Origin: Cutaneotrichosporon cavernicola
Lineage: Eukaryota; Basidiomycota; Tremellomycetes; Trichosporonales; Trichosporonaceae
Length of the DNA: 64,000 bases
NCBI RefSeq assembly: GCF_030864355.1
Contig: NC_083396.1
Span: 1,178,001 to 1,242,000, forward strand
Direction of reading: 5' to 3'
Shown here: positions 11,538-22,905 of the stretch, in pieces
Layout of the letters: each line of letters starts with the position of its first letter
Position numbering within the stretch: the stretch's first letter is position 1
Notes under the pieces: model-generated
What the model saw: the letters and a program-made list of their open reading frames with translations, nothing else
Told to the model about the DNA's origin: nothing
Databases searched by the model: none
Program-made: the position numbers and the translations under genes

Positions 11538-12300
11538 ATGCCCATCTCCATCTCCACCTCTCCCTACGTGGATGCAACCTCCCCAGTTATCAACGACGCC
11601 CAGTGGTCGTACGGAAACTTCGAGATCGTCTCGGCCGACAACATCTCCTTCAGATGCGACCACTACGTCCTAATCCACGGGAGGTGAGTAACCAGTCCCC
11701 CGACTGCGGCTAACGTGTAGCCCCATGATTGCGGCGATGTACGGCATCCCCAGTTGTTCGATGGAGCAACTGGCTCCACGCATGTGCATGACCCACAAGA
11801 AAGTCGAGAGTGCAACCATCGTCCGCATGTTCCTTGAGATTGCCACCCACCGCCGCTTCCCTAAGATCTGGACGAATGAGGATTTCGGTCTTCTCTTCCG
11901 CTTCCTCTATAAGTGGAGATTTGATGCTCTGAGGGAACACCTGATTATGGATCTCCGCGGAAAACTCTTGGTCGAGAACTGGGGTTCCCTTGATGTGTTC
12001 ATCGTCGGCGCCATTGGTGGAGAACTGGATCTGTGCCGCGCCGCCTTTGAGGCCAATTGTGCGGTTGCTAGTGAACGGTATTTGGTTCGGGACACGATAG
12101 AACCGTTTGATCCAGCGTGCTGGGCCACAGAGTTCTGGCAGAACTGCCCAATCCCGCGTGACTACCTCGTTGCCCTCAAGCACGCTTGGTGCGAGACGTC
12201 TGTCAACGGCCGGTCAACAGTCGGCTTCTATGCCGAGTTCGCAGAAAAGCTCCACGAAATACGTGACCCACGGTCGAAGTACATGTATCTCTGGCGGTGA
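11538..12300 (+). CDS. Short BTB/POZ-domain protein, paralogue 2 of 3
   Basis: Predicted 241-aa protein with exons 11538-11683 and 11721-12300. The first exon carries DAQWSYGNFEIVSADNISFRCDHYVLI, aligned by eye with paralogue 1. The intron again falls inside the serine codon preceding the next strand (SPMIAAMYG). Downstream are KVESATIVRMFLEIATH and FLYKWRFDALREHLIMDLRGKLL, parallel to the helices of the other two copies. It ends KYMYLWR. Identity with its neighbours is low, so the duplication is old or fast-evolving. BTB fold is likely; partner and function are unknown. Confidence 0.75.
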
Positions 12301-12476
12301 ATCGTGATGGTGGCTCTGGCTTAAACTTCCTGCCCTCAATCTAGATTGTAGATGTCCTCGCTTCCATCAAAGGGCACTTTTTGAACAGAATGCAATTGAC
12401 CAAGTATTCTCAAACAGCCAAGGGTACAGCAAACCACAAGGACATAGCAGAAGGGGAAGACGAGACTCACGTGATC

Positions 12477-12596
12477 GGCGAGATGGCCGAGCGGTCTAAG
12501 GCGCTGTGTTAAGGTGACTGTTCAACCTACGAGAGTGGGATTGAACGTTGGCATCTCCGCAGTCTTCGGACGTGGGTTCGAATCCCACTCTCGTCA
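12477..12596 (+). tRNA. tRNA-Leu (AAG), intron-containing
   Basis: Acceptor GGCGAGA pairs with TCTCGTC (12589-12595). The D region is TGGCCGAGCGGTCTAAGGC, typical of leucine tRNAs. Anticodon stem CTGTG (12504-12508) pairs with CGCAG. Anticodon AAG is at 12511-12513. An intron of about 44 nt follows position 37. T arm is GTGGG-TTCGAAT-CCCAC. It sits between two BTB paralogues. Confidence 0.9.
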
Positions 12597-12738
12597 ACAG
12601 GGTATTCAATTGCCTAGCCAACTCTTTTGGGGATAGGTAACAAGGCTTTGCAGACGTCGACCCATTGCTGTCCTAGCATCCTTCGTCTCAACAATTCACC
12701 TCTTTTACAGTATACAATTCCATCCTACTTGCAATGCT

Positions 12739-13431
12739 TCACTGCTTATCAGCTGCCTTAGCCTTTACAAGACACTCCTTAAACCAAGCATCGGGATGGG
12801 AAGGCGAGTGACCCATTGCCTGAGATAGGGCGAGGAGATAAGGCGCGGGAATCTTGTGCTCTTTATAAAACCGCATCGACCAACCACACGGATTGAACGG
12901 CCGGAAATCGTCACCAGCAGTCCACCATGGCTCCCACCACGGATCGTACCCGGCCGTATGGTGTAATGCCACGAGACACGTGTCGACATTATCGAGGATC
13001 GCGCCGAGCTGGAACACACGCAGAGGAGGGAGTTTGGCCCCGCGAACAGCAGTGTGGATGGACTCCAGCACGAAAGTGTATAGCTGGCCCGCGTCCCACT
13101 TGCTAAGGAAGAGGAGGAAGTTTGTGAGTGTCTTCAAATCGCCGTCTTTGAAGGGGTCGAGGGGAAGATGAAGGGTCGTTATGACTGTGAAGAAGAGGCG
13201 GAGGATGTTTGCCGTTTCGAGGTCGGGGTCAGTCAACTCCATGTCCTTGTTTGAAAAGGGCCTAGCGTGGGCCTCAGCGAAGACGGGGCTCGAGTTAGCT
13301 TTTCCCGAGGGAGCTCACCTGGCCCAAAAGAGGTTGTAGGCGTTTATCTTGAACCGCACCCCGTCGCTGCTCGTGACCTCAGTGTCGCCTTCCGTCCAGT
13401 CTGGGTCATCCGTTATGTCGGTGGGCGACAT
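12739..13431 (-). CDS. Short BTB/POZ-domain protein, paralogue 3 of 3
   Basis: Predicted 220-aa protein with exons 13431-13319 and 13288-12739. It begins MSPTDITDDPDWTEGDTEVTSSDGVRFKINAYNLFWA, the same opening as paralogue 1. It is split by a 30-nt intron in the same serine codon (SPVFAEAHARP). The rest reads LETANILRLFFTVITTLHLPLD, FLLFLSKWDAGQLYTFVLES and a C-terminal helical part ending AKAADKQ. Convergent with paralogue 2 across the tRNA-Leu. The shared intron phase and order of motifs identify a local gene family. Function unknown. Confidence 0.77.
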
Positions 13432-13987
13432 GGTGGGAAACTGAGGTTGTGGAGAGGAAGATGGAGCACCTGAGAGATATAAGGCCATGAGAGCATTGGA
13501 AAGATGAGGGTGAGTGACGTGGCCAACACATCTCGGCGCAGAGGGCAATGTTGACGTCAAAGCCATTCATGATCCAGTTCTCAACGTCATCTACGATCCG
13601 CCCTTGGGCGTTACAGCGTTGGCGGCCCTCAGATTACGCTCAAACGTCGGCGCCCTTTGGAGGGTCTTGGAACAGCAGAGAAGAGATGTGCTGGTGTGAG
13701 AGTCCCGGTGCGACTCGGATGCACGGCAGCACGATAGGCGCCTCTCGCCCGACATGTGCGCCGTCAAGTGTCCGTGTGCACCTTGCGCTTGGGAGACCTG
13801 GGCGTGTTGTCACGTCCAAGGGATGATACTGTCCAGGCACCAAAGACAGCCGCGTCCCATTTTACGTCAAAGCAGTGGGGACCAAATACGACGTCGTGTG
13901 AGGTCATCCGCCGACCATAAGTCGTGGGAGTTGGGGGTCAGGCCTCGCCACTTCGGTCCAACACTTTACTCTCACTCACAACCCAGC
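13432..13987. other. Intergenic spacer
   Basis: Probably the promoter side of BTB paralogue 3 and the leader of the small ORF at 13988. No other coding frame supported. Confidence 0.4.
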
Positions 13988-14239
13988 ATGAACCGTACGG
14001 ACGCGACGAAGCCCATGTCTGGCGGACCGCGCGGCATACCTCGTCAGACATACCATGATCTGGAACTGATCACAGAGCCCGCACCAGCCGACCCTGAGAT
14101 GGAGCCGGCGTCTGAGGATGCGGGCGACACGACCGGGGACACGGACTGGTGGGCTGACGAGAGGCCGGCCGATGTCCAGCCCCACGATGCGAAGAAGCCC
14201 GTCGGAGAGCGCACGGGCATGGGCCCTGCGCTATTCTAA
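13988..14239 (+). CDS. Possible small acidic protein (83 aa), hypothetical
   Basis: An 83-codon frame starting at 13988 with GC-rich third positions like neighbouring genes. It has a proline-, aspartate- and glutamate-rich middle (PADPEMEPASEDAGDTTGDT) with a WW pair, and ends GERTGMGPALF. No signal peptide, membrane segment or known domain is visible. The upstream leader is pyrimidine-rich. The composition suggests a short disordered protein, but a chance frame is possible and expression data would decide. Confidence 0.4.
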   Translation: MNRTDATKPMSGGPRGIPRQTYHDLELITEPAPADPEMEPASEDAGDTTGDTDWWADERPADVQPHDAKKPVGERTGMGPALF

Positions 14240-14534
14240 ACCCGGCAACGGCAAATGGAACGTGTTGTCGGCAGTCCCAATCACGTATAGTCACGGAAAC
14301 TACGTATTGTATGCAGAGCCTTGTGCGGCCATATCTTGACAAGTGTATCCTCACAATCAGGCGCAAGGATTGGATGGAATCCTCGACAGGGGCGAAAAGA
14401 GGAGTACCGAGTGACGATCTCCAGTCCAGCTTAGACAAAGGGCGGCGGGCATCTTGGCCGCAGCCTTTGTGAGGCAACCAGGCTGCGCCCACTGCTAGGG
14501 CAGGATAATAGCACTTACATCGTAGCACGGCTGT
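14240..14534. other. Spacer downstream of the amine oxidase
   Basis: Holds 3' ends of the small plus-strand ORF and of the minus-strand flavoenzyme. No other feature seen. Confidence 0.4.
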
Positions 14535-16161
14535 CTAACTCTCTGCCTCCAGATCCTCAAGTGCGAGCGCATTCAGCACCATTTGCGCCTGCCTCTGGCC
14601 GGTAATGTACGGTCCATGAGCTGTCGCCTAGATGTCAGCGTCACCATAACGCGTCACTCACAAAATGGTCTGGATCCGTCGCCTCGCCAGCGAACAGGAG
14701 GCGGTCGTTCCAGAGAGGGCGTGAAAGCTCGCGGAAGTCTTGCGGATCGCTCCCTGGAGGGAGGTAGGAATAGCTACCGCGGGCGAAGGGGTCCGAGTTC
14801 CAGCGCGTGACGACGACAGCCTCAGGTTCAGGCACGGACGTGGTGTGGCAGCCGAAGTGGTGTGCGATGATCTTGTGGATGTGTTCGCGCACGTGCGCGT
14901 CCGAGACGGCCTCAAGTGCCTCGCCGGCGGCGCCGCCCATGAAGAAGAGAAGGGCTGGCTGTCCGTTCACAACGTTCAGGTTCTGGGCCATCATCGCGCG
15001 GTCCTTAAGGAGAGGAAGGAAGGCCTCGCTCGGCGCGGACGGAAGAAAGCCGAAGTACTCGGTGTCAGGCCAGAAGGCGCGAGGGTACGAGACGATGATC
15101 TTGTTCAGGAGACCGTGGCCAAGGCGGCGAGTCGCCTCGAGTCGCCGCTTGGGGAGCGGTGGTGTGAAGCGCGGTGGGGCGTGCTTCAGCACACCGAGGG
15201 GGAGGGTGCAGACGACATGCCTGGCCGTGTACGTCATCTCACTCCCTCCTACCCGGGTGGTGACGCACACACTCTCCTCGTCGTCGGACAAGGCGATGGC
15301 CTCGACGATCTCGCCGAGCCGTACCTCGCCACGCTTGCTCTTGACCATGTCGGCGTGTAGTGTCGAGTAGATGCCCACGTACCCGTCGATGAACGTCGCG
15401 TCAGGCCCACGGAACGTCACCTCACTGTGCCAGTAGCGGAGGGAGACATCGTCAAGCCTCGCTCCTGTGTAGCCTTCCCACGACTCGGCAAGGGCGAGGG
15501 CATACGCCCTGTCTCTCTCGCTCTCGAGCCCTGCGAAGAGCGACGACCTCCCTGCGTCCTTCATCCACCCGCCCAGCGACTCGCTCGGAGATGGGACCTC
15601 GTTCGGCGAGTCCTGGGCATACGTCGACGAGTCGGAGAAGAATGCACGCGTGACGTTGAAGTTGAGTCGCTGCGCCAACTTGTGCTCGAGGGGCGGGCCG
15701 GAAGGTCCATACACGCCCTCGCTGCGCTCGAGATCGGAAGCCGTCGAGGGGGACGAGACGGATGATGAGCTGGTGGTGCAAGAGCAGGAGGATGTGGAAG
15801 AAGCGGTCGTCGAAGTGGAGGCGGAGGATGATTCACTCGAGGAAGGCGAGAAAGTCGAGGAGAAGGTAGAGGCTGGCGTACCATCGCCATCGAACATGAC
15901 GTACAGTGGGAGCTTGTTCTTCTTCGCAAGAGCGTAGATCGGGTTGCCCGTGATTCCGTGAATGAACGAAGCCCCAAGGTCAAAGTGTAGTGGCTTGTCC
16001 TTGCCCTGCACCGGATGCTGGTATGTCCACGTCCGGCCACCAATGCGATCTCGGGCTTCGAGGACGAGCACGTCGACACCGGCCTCGACGAGCGCACGCG
16101 CGCAGGAGAGGCCCGACATTCCAGCACCGATAACGATGGCAGTGTGAGCGCGTGAAGCCAT
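14535..16161 (-). CDS. FAD-dependent polyamine oxidase-like amine oxidase
   Basis: Predicted 530-aa flavoenzyme from two exons, joined by a 34-nt intron that completes the C-terminal FAD motif. It opens with the dinucleotide-binding sequence AIVIGAGMSGLSCARAL and the EARDRIGGRTWT motif. An active-site-like DLGASFIHG follows, then the late LLFAGEATDPDHFATAHGPYITGQRQA segment that contacts FAD. This is the flavin amine oxidase fold of polyamine/spermine oxidases such as yeast Fms1. Such enzymes oxidise spermine or related amines to an aldehyde, a smaller amine and hydrogen peroxide. Residues about 112-158 are a serine/threonine-rich insertion not expected in the fold. No clear C-terminal peroxisome signal is present (ends EAES). 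It is followed in tandem by an aldehyde dehydrogenase gene 294 bp away. Confidence 0.87.
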
Positions 16162-16455
16162 AGTGTAGAGAAGGGGCCGATTGGGACAACCGAGGACGGA
16201 GGAAGCTAGGAAGATTAGATGGCGATTGGTGTCGACTCGGACTGACGTCAACAAACGAAAACAAAGTCGGGCAGACATACATCCTGAATACCTGCACTGC
16301 CACTACATCCTGTGATACTGCACAACCTGGCATCTTGGATTTTACTACTGACTGATAGCAACGCAACACGCTACCACACGACTACGAACTACGACCTGAC
16401 CACACGACTACGTTCTACGACCTGAAGTCTAAGCACTTGATTCTTGCGGCTGAGC

Positions 16456-18028
16456 TTACAGGTTGGCCATGGGCGAGCGCACGTAGCCCATGTTCGAGAT
16501 GACCGACTTGGTCTCGAGGTAGTTGTAGAGGGCAGCCTCCGAGTTCTCGCGGCCGATACCCGACTGCTTGAAGCCGCCAAAGGGAACGCCAAAGTGAGCA
16601 AAGTTGTAGACGTTGTTCCAGACGGTGCCGGCGCGAATGGCCTCGTTCATGCGAAGCAGCCGCTCGTGGTTGGATGAGAAGACGGCTGAGGCAAGGCCGT
16701 AAGTAGTCCGGTTAGCCTCGGCGATGGCGTCCGCCTCAGTCTTGAACGTCTGGATCGAGACGACGGGCCCGAACACCTCGTTGCTCAGAATCTGGCTGTC
16801 CTGCTTGAGGTTGGTAAAGACTGTGGGGGAGATGTAGTAGCCGCCGCCGAGCTGCTCGCGCATGTCCTTGCCACAGACGGGCGTGCCGGCACCCTCCTTG
16901 CACCCGGTCTGGACCCACCCGTACACGCGGTCAAAGTGCATGCTCGAGTTGAGGGGACCCTGGGTCGTGTTGTCGTCGAACGGGTCACCGACCTTGACGC
17001 CCTCCATGAGCTTGACAAACTCCTTGGTGAACTCCTCCGCGATACCCTCCTGGACGAGGATGCGCGAGCCGGCCGTGCACACCTGGCCCATGTTCATCTG
17101 GATACCGAAGAAAGCCCACTCGGCGGCGTCCTTGGCGCTCTTGGCGTCGTCAAAGATGATGTTGGGGGACTTGCCGCCGAGCTCGAGGGTGACACGCTTG
17201 AGGTTGGTCTTGGCGGAAGTCTCCATGATCTTGCGGCCGATGGGGCCCGAGCCAGTGAACGCAATCTTGTCGACGTCCATGTGGTCGGCGATAGCCTGGC
17301 CGGCGGTGGGACCGCGGCCGGTGATCAGGTTGACAATGCCGGGAGGGAAGCCAGCCTCCCTGATGTACTCGCACATCTTGAGGGCCGAGAGGGGAGTGGT
17401 CTCGGCCGACTTGATGACGATGGCGTTACCGGTCGCGAGCGCCGGGCCAATCTTCCACGAGAACATGGCGGCGGGGAAGTTCCAAGGGATGATCTGGCCA
17501 CACACGCCAATGGGCTCGTATTTGGAGTACGCGTGGAGGCCAGGGATGACGTTGTACGTCCTGCATGTCAGCGCTGCAGATCCAGGAGACTCACTTCCCG
17601 GTGATCTTGTCAGCAAAACCAGCAAAGTAGCGGAGAGTCGCGACGACACCAGCAATGTCCTTCGAGTACGCGTCCCTGTAGAGCTTGCCTGTGTCGGTGG
17701 CCTCGATAGCAGCGAGCTCCTCCTGGTTGGCCTCGATAATGTCGGCGAGCTTGTTGAGCATGGCTCCGCGCTGTGCGTGCATCATGAAGCCCCACTGGCG
17801 GTTGTTCTTCTCGTATGCGGCACGGGCAGCCTTGACGGCGAGGTCGACATCCTCGGCGTCGGCCTCTGACACCTGGCCGATCACCTTGCCAGTGGCGGGG
17901 TTGTAGACGTCCATACGCTTGCCGGATGCTGACTCGACAAACTCATTGTTGATGAACTGGCCGATGGGGATCTTGGCCTGCTTGCCGTTGCCGAGCGTGA
18001 AGGTGGCTGACTCAAGGACCTTTGCCAT
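16456..18028 (-). CDS. NAD(P)+-dependent aldehyde dehydrogenase
   Basis: Predicted 512-aa aldehyde dehydrogenase of two exons with a 34-nt intron. Diagnostic pieces are PIGVCGQIIPWNFP, KSAETTPLSAL, FTGSGPIGRKI, the catalytic glutamate motif LELGGKSPNIIF, the catalytic cysteine in MNMGQVCTAGSR, and the C-terminal VFGPVVSIQTF and VPFGGFKQSGIGRENS. The length is normal for the family. The start MAKVLES has no obvious mitochondrial presequence, so a cytosolic enzyme is likely, as for yeast Ald6 or Ald2/3. Placement next to a polyamine oxidase suggests it may oxidise the aminoaldehyde made by that enzyme. General acetaldehyde or acetate metabolism is equally possible. Confidence 0.93.
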
Positions 18029-21000
18029 TGTTGCTGATAGAGTGTGCGTGGGGGGGGAAGGTGATGGGAGGTGGGGCAGGCGAGTATCCGTGTGATGAGG
18101 GTTATAAGGGCTTGCCCAGGCCGGCAGTCGCGACCAACTCTTACTAAGATGCACACGTCACATGCGCCTGGCACGCGTGCGTTGTGCCGTTGTGACGGGT
18201 GGGAGCGATGGTTTCGGCAAGACATAGGCCGGCCTGAGCTTGGCTGACTTCGTGGCTGGGAGTTGCACGGTGGGACATTAGTCCAGGTGGGCATCAGAGA
18301 GCGGCTATCGCCGAGTCATGCCGAACGCCGGCAGTCTGTTACCAAGTCTCGGTTCTTCCACCTGCCAGCCTCGAGCCACTTGTGCTATTCATGTCTGAAT
18401 GCCATTTAAATGCCTCTCACCGCTGGGTGTCAGCTCGGGTATTAGAAAGGCGGTACGGAATGTACAGGCAATGGCGATCCTCATGACAGTCAGCTTGATT
18501 AGCTCACTATCTATGCCATCCCCGTCGGCCCTCCACCCAGATGCGTCGAACCTCCACTCTCATCTTCTCATCGTACACTGTCTCAGGTCACGCCAAATAC
18601 TGCTGGGCGCTTCGTTCTGAAAGGAGCGACCGAAGATCCACGTTTGTGCGCTCCGCTTGAGCCTTGAGGCGAGGTGCGCATGAGCCGCGGTTCGGATTAT
18701 CCAAGACATTGGACAAGGGTCCCCCACCCCTGTTCATGACATCAGCAAGTGAGGTGTCCATTGCGCCGCGTGTCCATCGAGATGGCAACAGCGACTTGGG
18801 AGTACTTTTCGTTCTCATGACCTCGCTGTTGATGGTGGATAGCGGTAACCAAGTACATTCACATTCAGCCAGGAACGCAATTTGTGGAGTGAGGTGCGCT
18901 CGCCAGGCGGGCCCAAGCGTATCCGAGTGGTCCTGGTGTTCTGCCGTCCACGTCCGCCCGGCCGCATTCCAGTGGTGCAGAGCCCTGGCTGCCTCCTGCG
19001 ACATACCTGCTACCCGCGCAAGATGATTTGCAGAGGATATGTATTCGCCTGAACCGTTAGTATACCGGGGGATCTTGGGGTCCAGCGCGTGGCACCACTG
19101 CACAAGATCACCAATGTATGGTATGACATTCCACGGCGAAGCGGCGCAGGAGTAACAGATCCGAGAGAAAGATCAGGCAAAGGAGAGCAGTGCGATCCAC
19201 GGGTTGGCTCAAGGGCGTATACTTCTTGGGGCCTTGCCTCCGCTGCTTTTCCAGGCGGGTCTCCTAGGCACATCATGCCAAACCTGTATGTAGATGGGCC
19301 CATGGTGAGGAAACTGCTACCGTTTACAGCTGATGGTGATGTGATTGGTCACAGCATTCAGCAGTGGGGAAGATTGACCCACCTGGGTGGCTGGGCAGCG
19401 AGGAAGGTGGGCGATGGAGGGCGGAGAGACGCAGACTGTTTCAATTGGGGACGTGACGGGGCGGTGAGGCTGCCGATGGAGCTGGCAGGCTCTGTGGAAT
19501 GAAGAGGATGTAATGTAGATATGCGAGTGATGAGTTATCAAAAGTAGAGATGTGAAGGAAGAGTTTAAGAAGAGAAAAGGAAGAAGAATAGAGAACACCA
19601 GTTTACGTCCCAAACCCATCACGCGCCTGATTTTCCATCGCACATCTTACAGATCTGCACCACAGGATTGGAGGACACAAAGTGAGATGCGTCATCTTGG
19701 CGTCTAGTCTTTGACATGTACCTTGAGGAGAGCCTCGATGTGGTGTACTATGAAATCTGACTTCTACTTGCCTTGCGTGTGGCCGCGACAAACACGGGCC
19801 CTACAGTACACTTGCCCTTTCACTCCTCTGTTGGGTGCGCTAGACAATCTCGTTCACACTCTGGGAGACATGCAATGCTATGGCCCGACCATGCCCATAG
19901 TCCCAAGTGGGAGATGGAGGGGGAATCATGGGTGGAGGCATCTCTCTCGGCGCCGACTTGATGACGAGAGGGGCTCCTAAGAGACGCATTGGTCGGCGGA
20001 TGGTCAAGCCCCTTCCGTGACCGCAACTACGTCCATCGTATCCGCTTGACATCATGTAGAGTTGCTCCACTAAAAGTGCCCTTTGTGGCTCCGCAGATGG
20101 TGGGCCGTGAACATAAAGATCTGGATGCTGACGAGGGGCAGAAGATTCAACTATAGTCTACGAGACCTTGGCACCCGCCAGGTAATCAGTAAACCTGTTC
20201 GCGAACTTGGGTTTGTCGTCACCAACCTCCCTGCTGTAGTTTTCTTGCAGAAGAGGACGTAGCGTTTCACATGCAATCCAAAGTGGTGAGGATCAAGTTG
20301 GTAGAGACGCGGCAGCGTACCCGACTTGGTGGTGACAGCGGGAGGCCAGAACAGCACCGTTGTTGAATGGAGGAAGAAGAGTGAAGTGGGTTTGTCAAGA
20401 ACGCGACGTGGGAAAGTGATCAATGTGAGAAAGCGATAAAGCGAGCTGGGCGAGCCGGTGCCGCAGCATGAGGGGATATGAGGGTTACAGGTCCGCCTGC
20501 CTACAGTCGTCCTTTGCCTACCTAAGCAGCGTAGGTGCGGTTGTGCTTCACCAGCATACGCATGCCAGTGCTGTTGGACGTCAAACGATAGAGTAGCATT
20601 GCGTGCATGAGATGAAGAGCGGTTGATCGATAAGCGGAGAGGGATGAGGGATGAGGGATGAGGGATGAGGGATGAGGGATGAGGGATGAGGGATGAGGGA
20701 TGAGGGATGAGGGATGAGGGATGAGGGATGAGGGATGAGAAAGTGTTACACTCATGCACTCCGCACTCCGCTCATGTGAGCTCCACTTACCTCCATGGAG
20801 CCCAGGAACATTGCCATCAACCTCGCGCCCACCCGGGCCACCTCATTGAGATGCTCGTTGAGAATCGAGTCCTCCCGGAGGTGAGGTGAGAACAGCCGCG
20901 TCGTCCACGTCCGTCTCATGCCCGTCACGAAGGCCCTTCTTGTCGGCCGGCCAGGTCCGGAAGTCACCGCTCCCTTCACCCGCCCACAACCCCACCGGGG

Positions 21001-21171
21001 CAGGCTTCCGCACTCAATGCAATGCTCGACGACCGCATACATGCTGGAACCGCTGCATACAAGATGTGCTAAACTAGACTTGGACGTTTTGGGTGTGTAA
21101 TAGGGAGAGGCTACGTTGCGTTGCGTACTGTACGATGGGCATAGACACCCGCTAGCGACTAACAGCATATT
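18029..21171. other. Gene-poor region of about 3.1 kb
   Basis: No complete gene supported. A minus-strand frame ending at 20158 (reading NYSREVGDDKPKFANRF before its stop) has coding-like codon use, but I could not connect it to upstream exons. The heptamer array at 20641-20739 interrupts the region. Open frames at 18588-19103 and 19089-19502 lack motifs. The stretch beside 18029 should contain the aldehyde dehydrogenase promoter. Confidence 0.4.
20641..20739. repeat. Heptamer array (GGGATGA)n
   Basis: About fourteen perfect head-to-tail copies of GGGATGA. The strand is strongly G-rich. It is a simple microsatellite, not a match to the common fungal telomere repeats. Confidence 0.95.
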
Positions 21172-22905
21172 CTAAGCCGAAGCCTTGGAGAGGACGCCGG
21201 CGTGCTTGGCCTGGAGCTTGGCGACCGAGTTCATGATGACGCGCGCCTGGTCCTCGAACCGGTCCTTGCAGACGAACAGGATACCCTGACAAAGAACAGC
21301 CTTGAAGATCTGGGCCGACATACCCTGGTACCAACCGGCAAAGCCGTCCTCCTTGTACACCTGCTTGAGGAGCTCGATCGCACCAGTAGGGCGGCGGTGC
21401 GATCCCTTGACGGCATCGGCATAGCTCTCACCCTCATGCACGTGCTCGGCGCAGTGGTGGTCCTCAGGCCCGGCCTGCAGGCGCACCTTGGCAAAGATGT
21501 AGGGGTAGGTAACGATGGTTGCGAGCGTCTTGGACGCCATGCCGATGAAGAAGGCCTGGCTGACACTGAGCTTGCTCTCTCCAGAACGCTCGAGGATCCA
21601 CGCCTTGGCGCGCTCGAAGACACCGTACGTGATCGCCGGGTTGACGGTGAGCACGAGACCGGGCTTGAGACCGGTCCAGAGGGCGGTGATGCCGCCAGAG
21701 GCGACAATCGACTTGGCCGTCTCCATGAGCGTCGGCTCGCGCCTCGCCTTGCCCGTCGCCCCCGGCGGCGGGACCCACAGCTGCTGGCGCGTGGCCACGA
21801 CCGCGACGGGGATCGTGAAGATCTGCGCGAGAGCGCCCGCCGCCGCACCGAGCGCAAGCTCGGCACCGGTGCTGAGGCCCTTGCCCTCCGCCTTCTTCAT
21901 GGCCGTCCCGCGCAGCCAGCTGTGGAAGAAGAAGTATGCGAACTCTGTGGGGTTAGCGGTTGCGAAGCAGGAAACGGGAAGTGGGCAGTGGGAGGCCGCA
22001 GATTCATGAGACGACTGTGCACAAGCACACACACACAGAACGCAGCTCGAGAATCGTTATCGGCGCCCGCACAACCGAAGGGCCTGCATCACACCATCCG
22101 CAATCATGCACCGGTAACTGGCAACCGGTTCATCCGTCGCCCTCGCCGCGTCTCGCCCGCTCGAGCACGCTCTCCTGCCCGCTCACACGCCACCGTCGGT
22201 CACCCCGACGGGGGAAAGATACCAGCCGACCCCTGGAATATCGCATCGCGCATTCGCCCTGCACGCCATAGGCTTCAGGTGCCAGTGGTCTGTGCATGTC
22301 GCAGGCGGTGACGCGCGGGCCCCCGGAATTTCGGCGAGTTGGGTTAGACCCGTCTCGCGATGGTCACACGTCTGCAAGAACACGACGCTGCGCACAGTTC
22401 TACCCGCGGCGGGATGGGGATGACACAAATCGGACGCAAGCCCGGGGTTGCTTTTCGGCGGAGCTCGGCTTTCGCTGCCCAACATTCCGGATTCAAGACT
22501 TACGCATGGAGAAGCAGTTGATCATGCTGGCGCTAAAGCCCTTGAAGGCGCCCGAAATGCCCTCGCGCTTGATGATGCGGCAGAGCATGTTGATCAGCTG
22601 CCACTTTCTAAGGCGGCGGCGGATCCAGGCCTTGAGGCCAGGTCCGCTAGCCGCCTTCTCGTCCTCCTTCTCATAAGCGGCAAGCTCTGCGCTCGTCGAC
22701 GCCTGCAGTCGCGTCTTGGCCGTGTCGAGCGGGTAGACGAGGCTGGTGTGAATGGGTGTCTCGGTGGAGTGGGTGGAGTGGGAGCGGTGGCAAGCGACCG
22801 AGGCACGGAGTGGAGCCGATGGCACACTTACGCGTTGGAGAAGACGGCGCCGAGGGCACCAGCGAGGGCGGAGCCGAATGGGGTGAGGGGCTGCTGCTGG
22901 GCCAT
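21172..22905 (-). CDS. ANT1: Peroxisomal adenine nucleotide carrier (mitochondrial carrier family)
   Basis: Predicted 361-aa SLC25-type carrier from three exons (22905-22832, 22742-22504, 21944-21172). Three carrier repeats are visible through their signature loops: PLDTAKTRLQ, a degenerate PVAVVATRQQ, and PYIFAKVRLQ. The start MAQQQPLTPFGSALAGALGAVFSNALVYPLDTAK and the aromatic-rich FAYFFFHSWLRG resemble the peroxisomal branch (yeast Ant1, Candida PMP47, human SLC25A17). That branch imports ATP for fatty acid activation in exchange for AMP. A basic insertion RRRLRKWQ lies in the first matrix-side loop. The second intron is 559 nt, far longer than its neighbours. Carrier fold is certain; the peroxisomal assignment is likely. 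Confidence 0.85.

Noticed and set aside
18588..19103. Minus-strand 171-codon frame
   Set aside because: No recognisable family, irregular composition and no supporting neighbouring exons.
20641..20739. Heptamer array considered as an interstitial telomere
   Set aside because: The unit GGGATGA is not a known telomere repeat, and it does not lie near a chromosome end by any evidence here.
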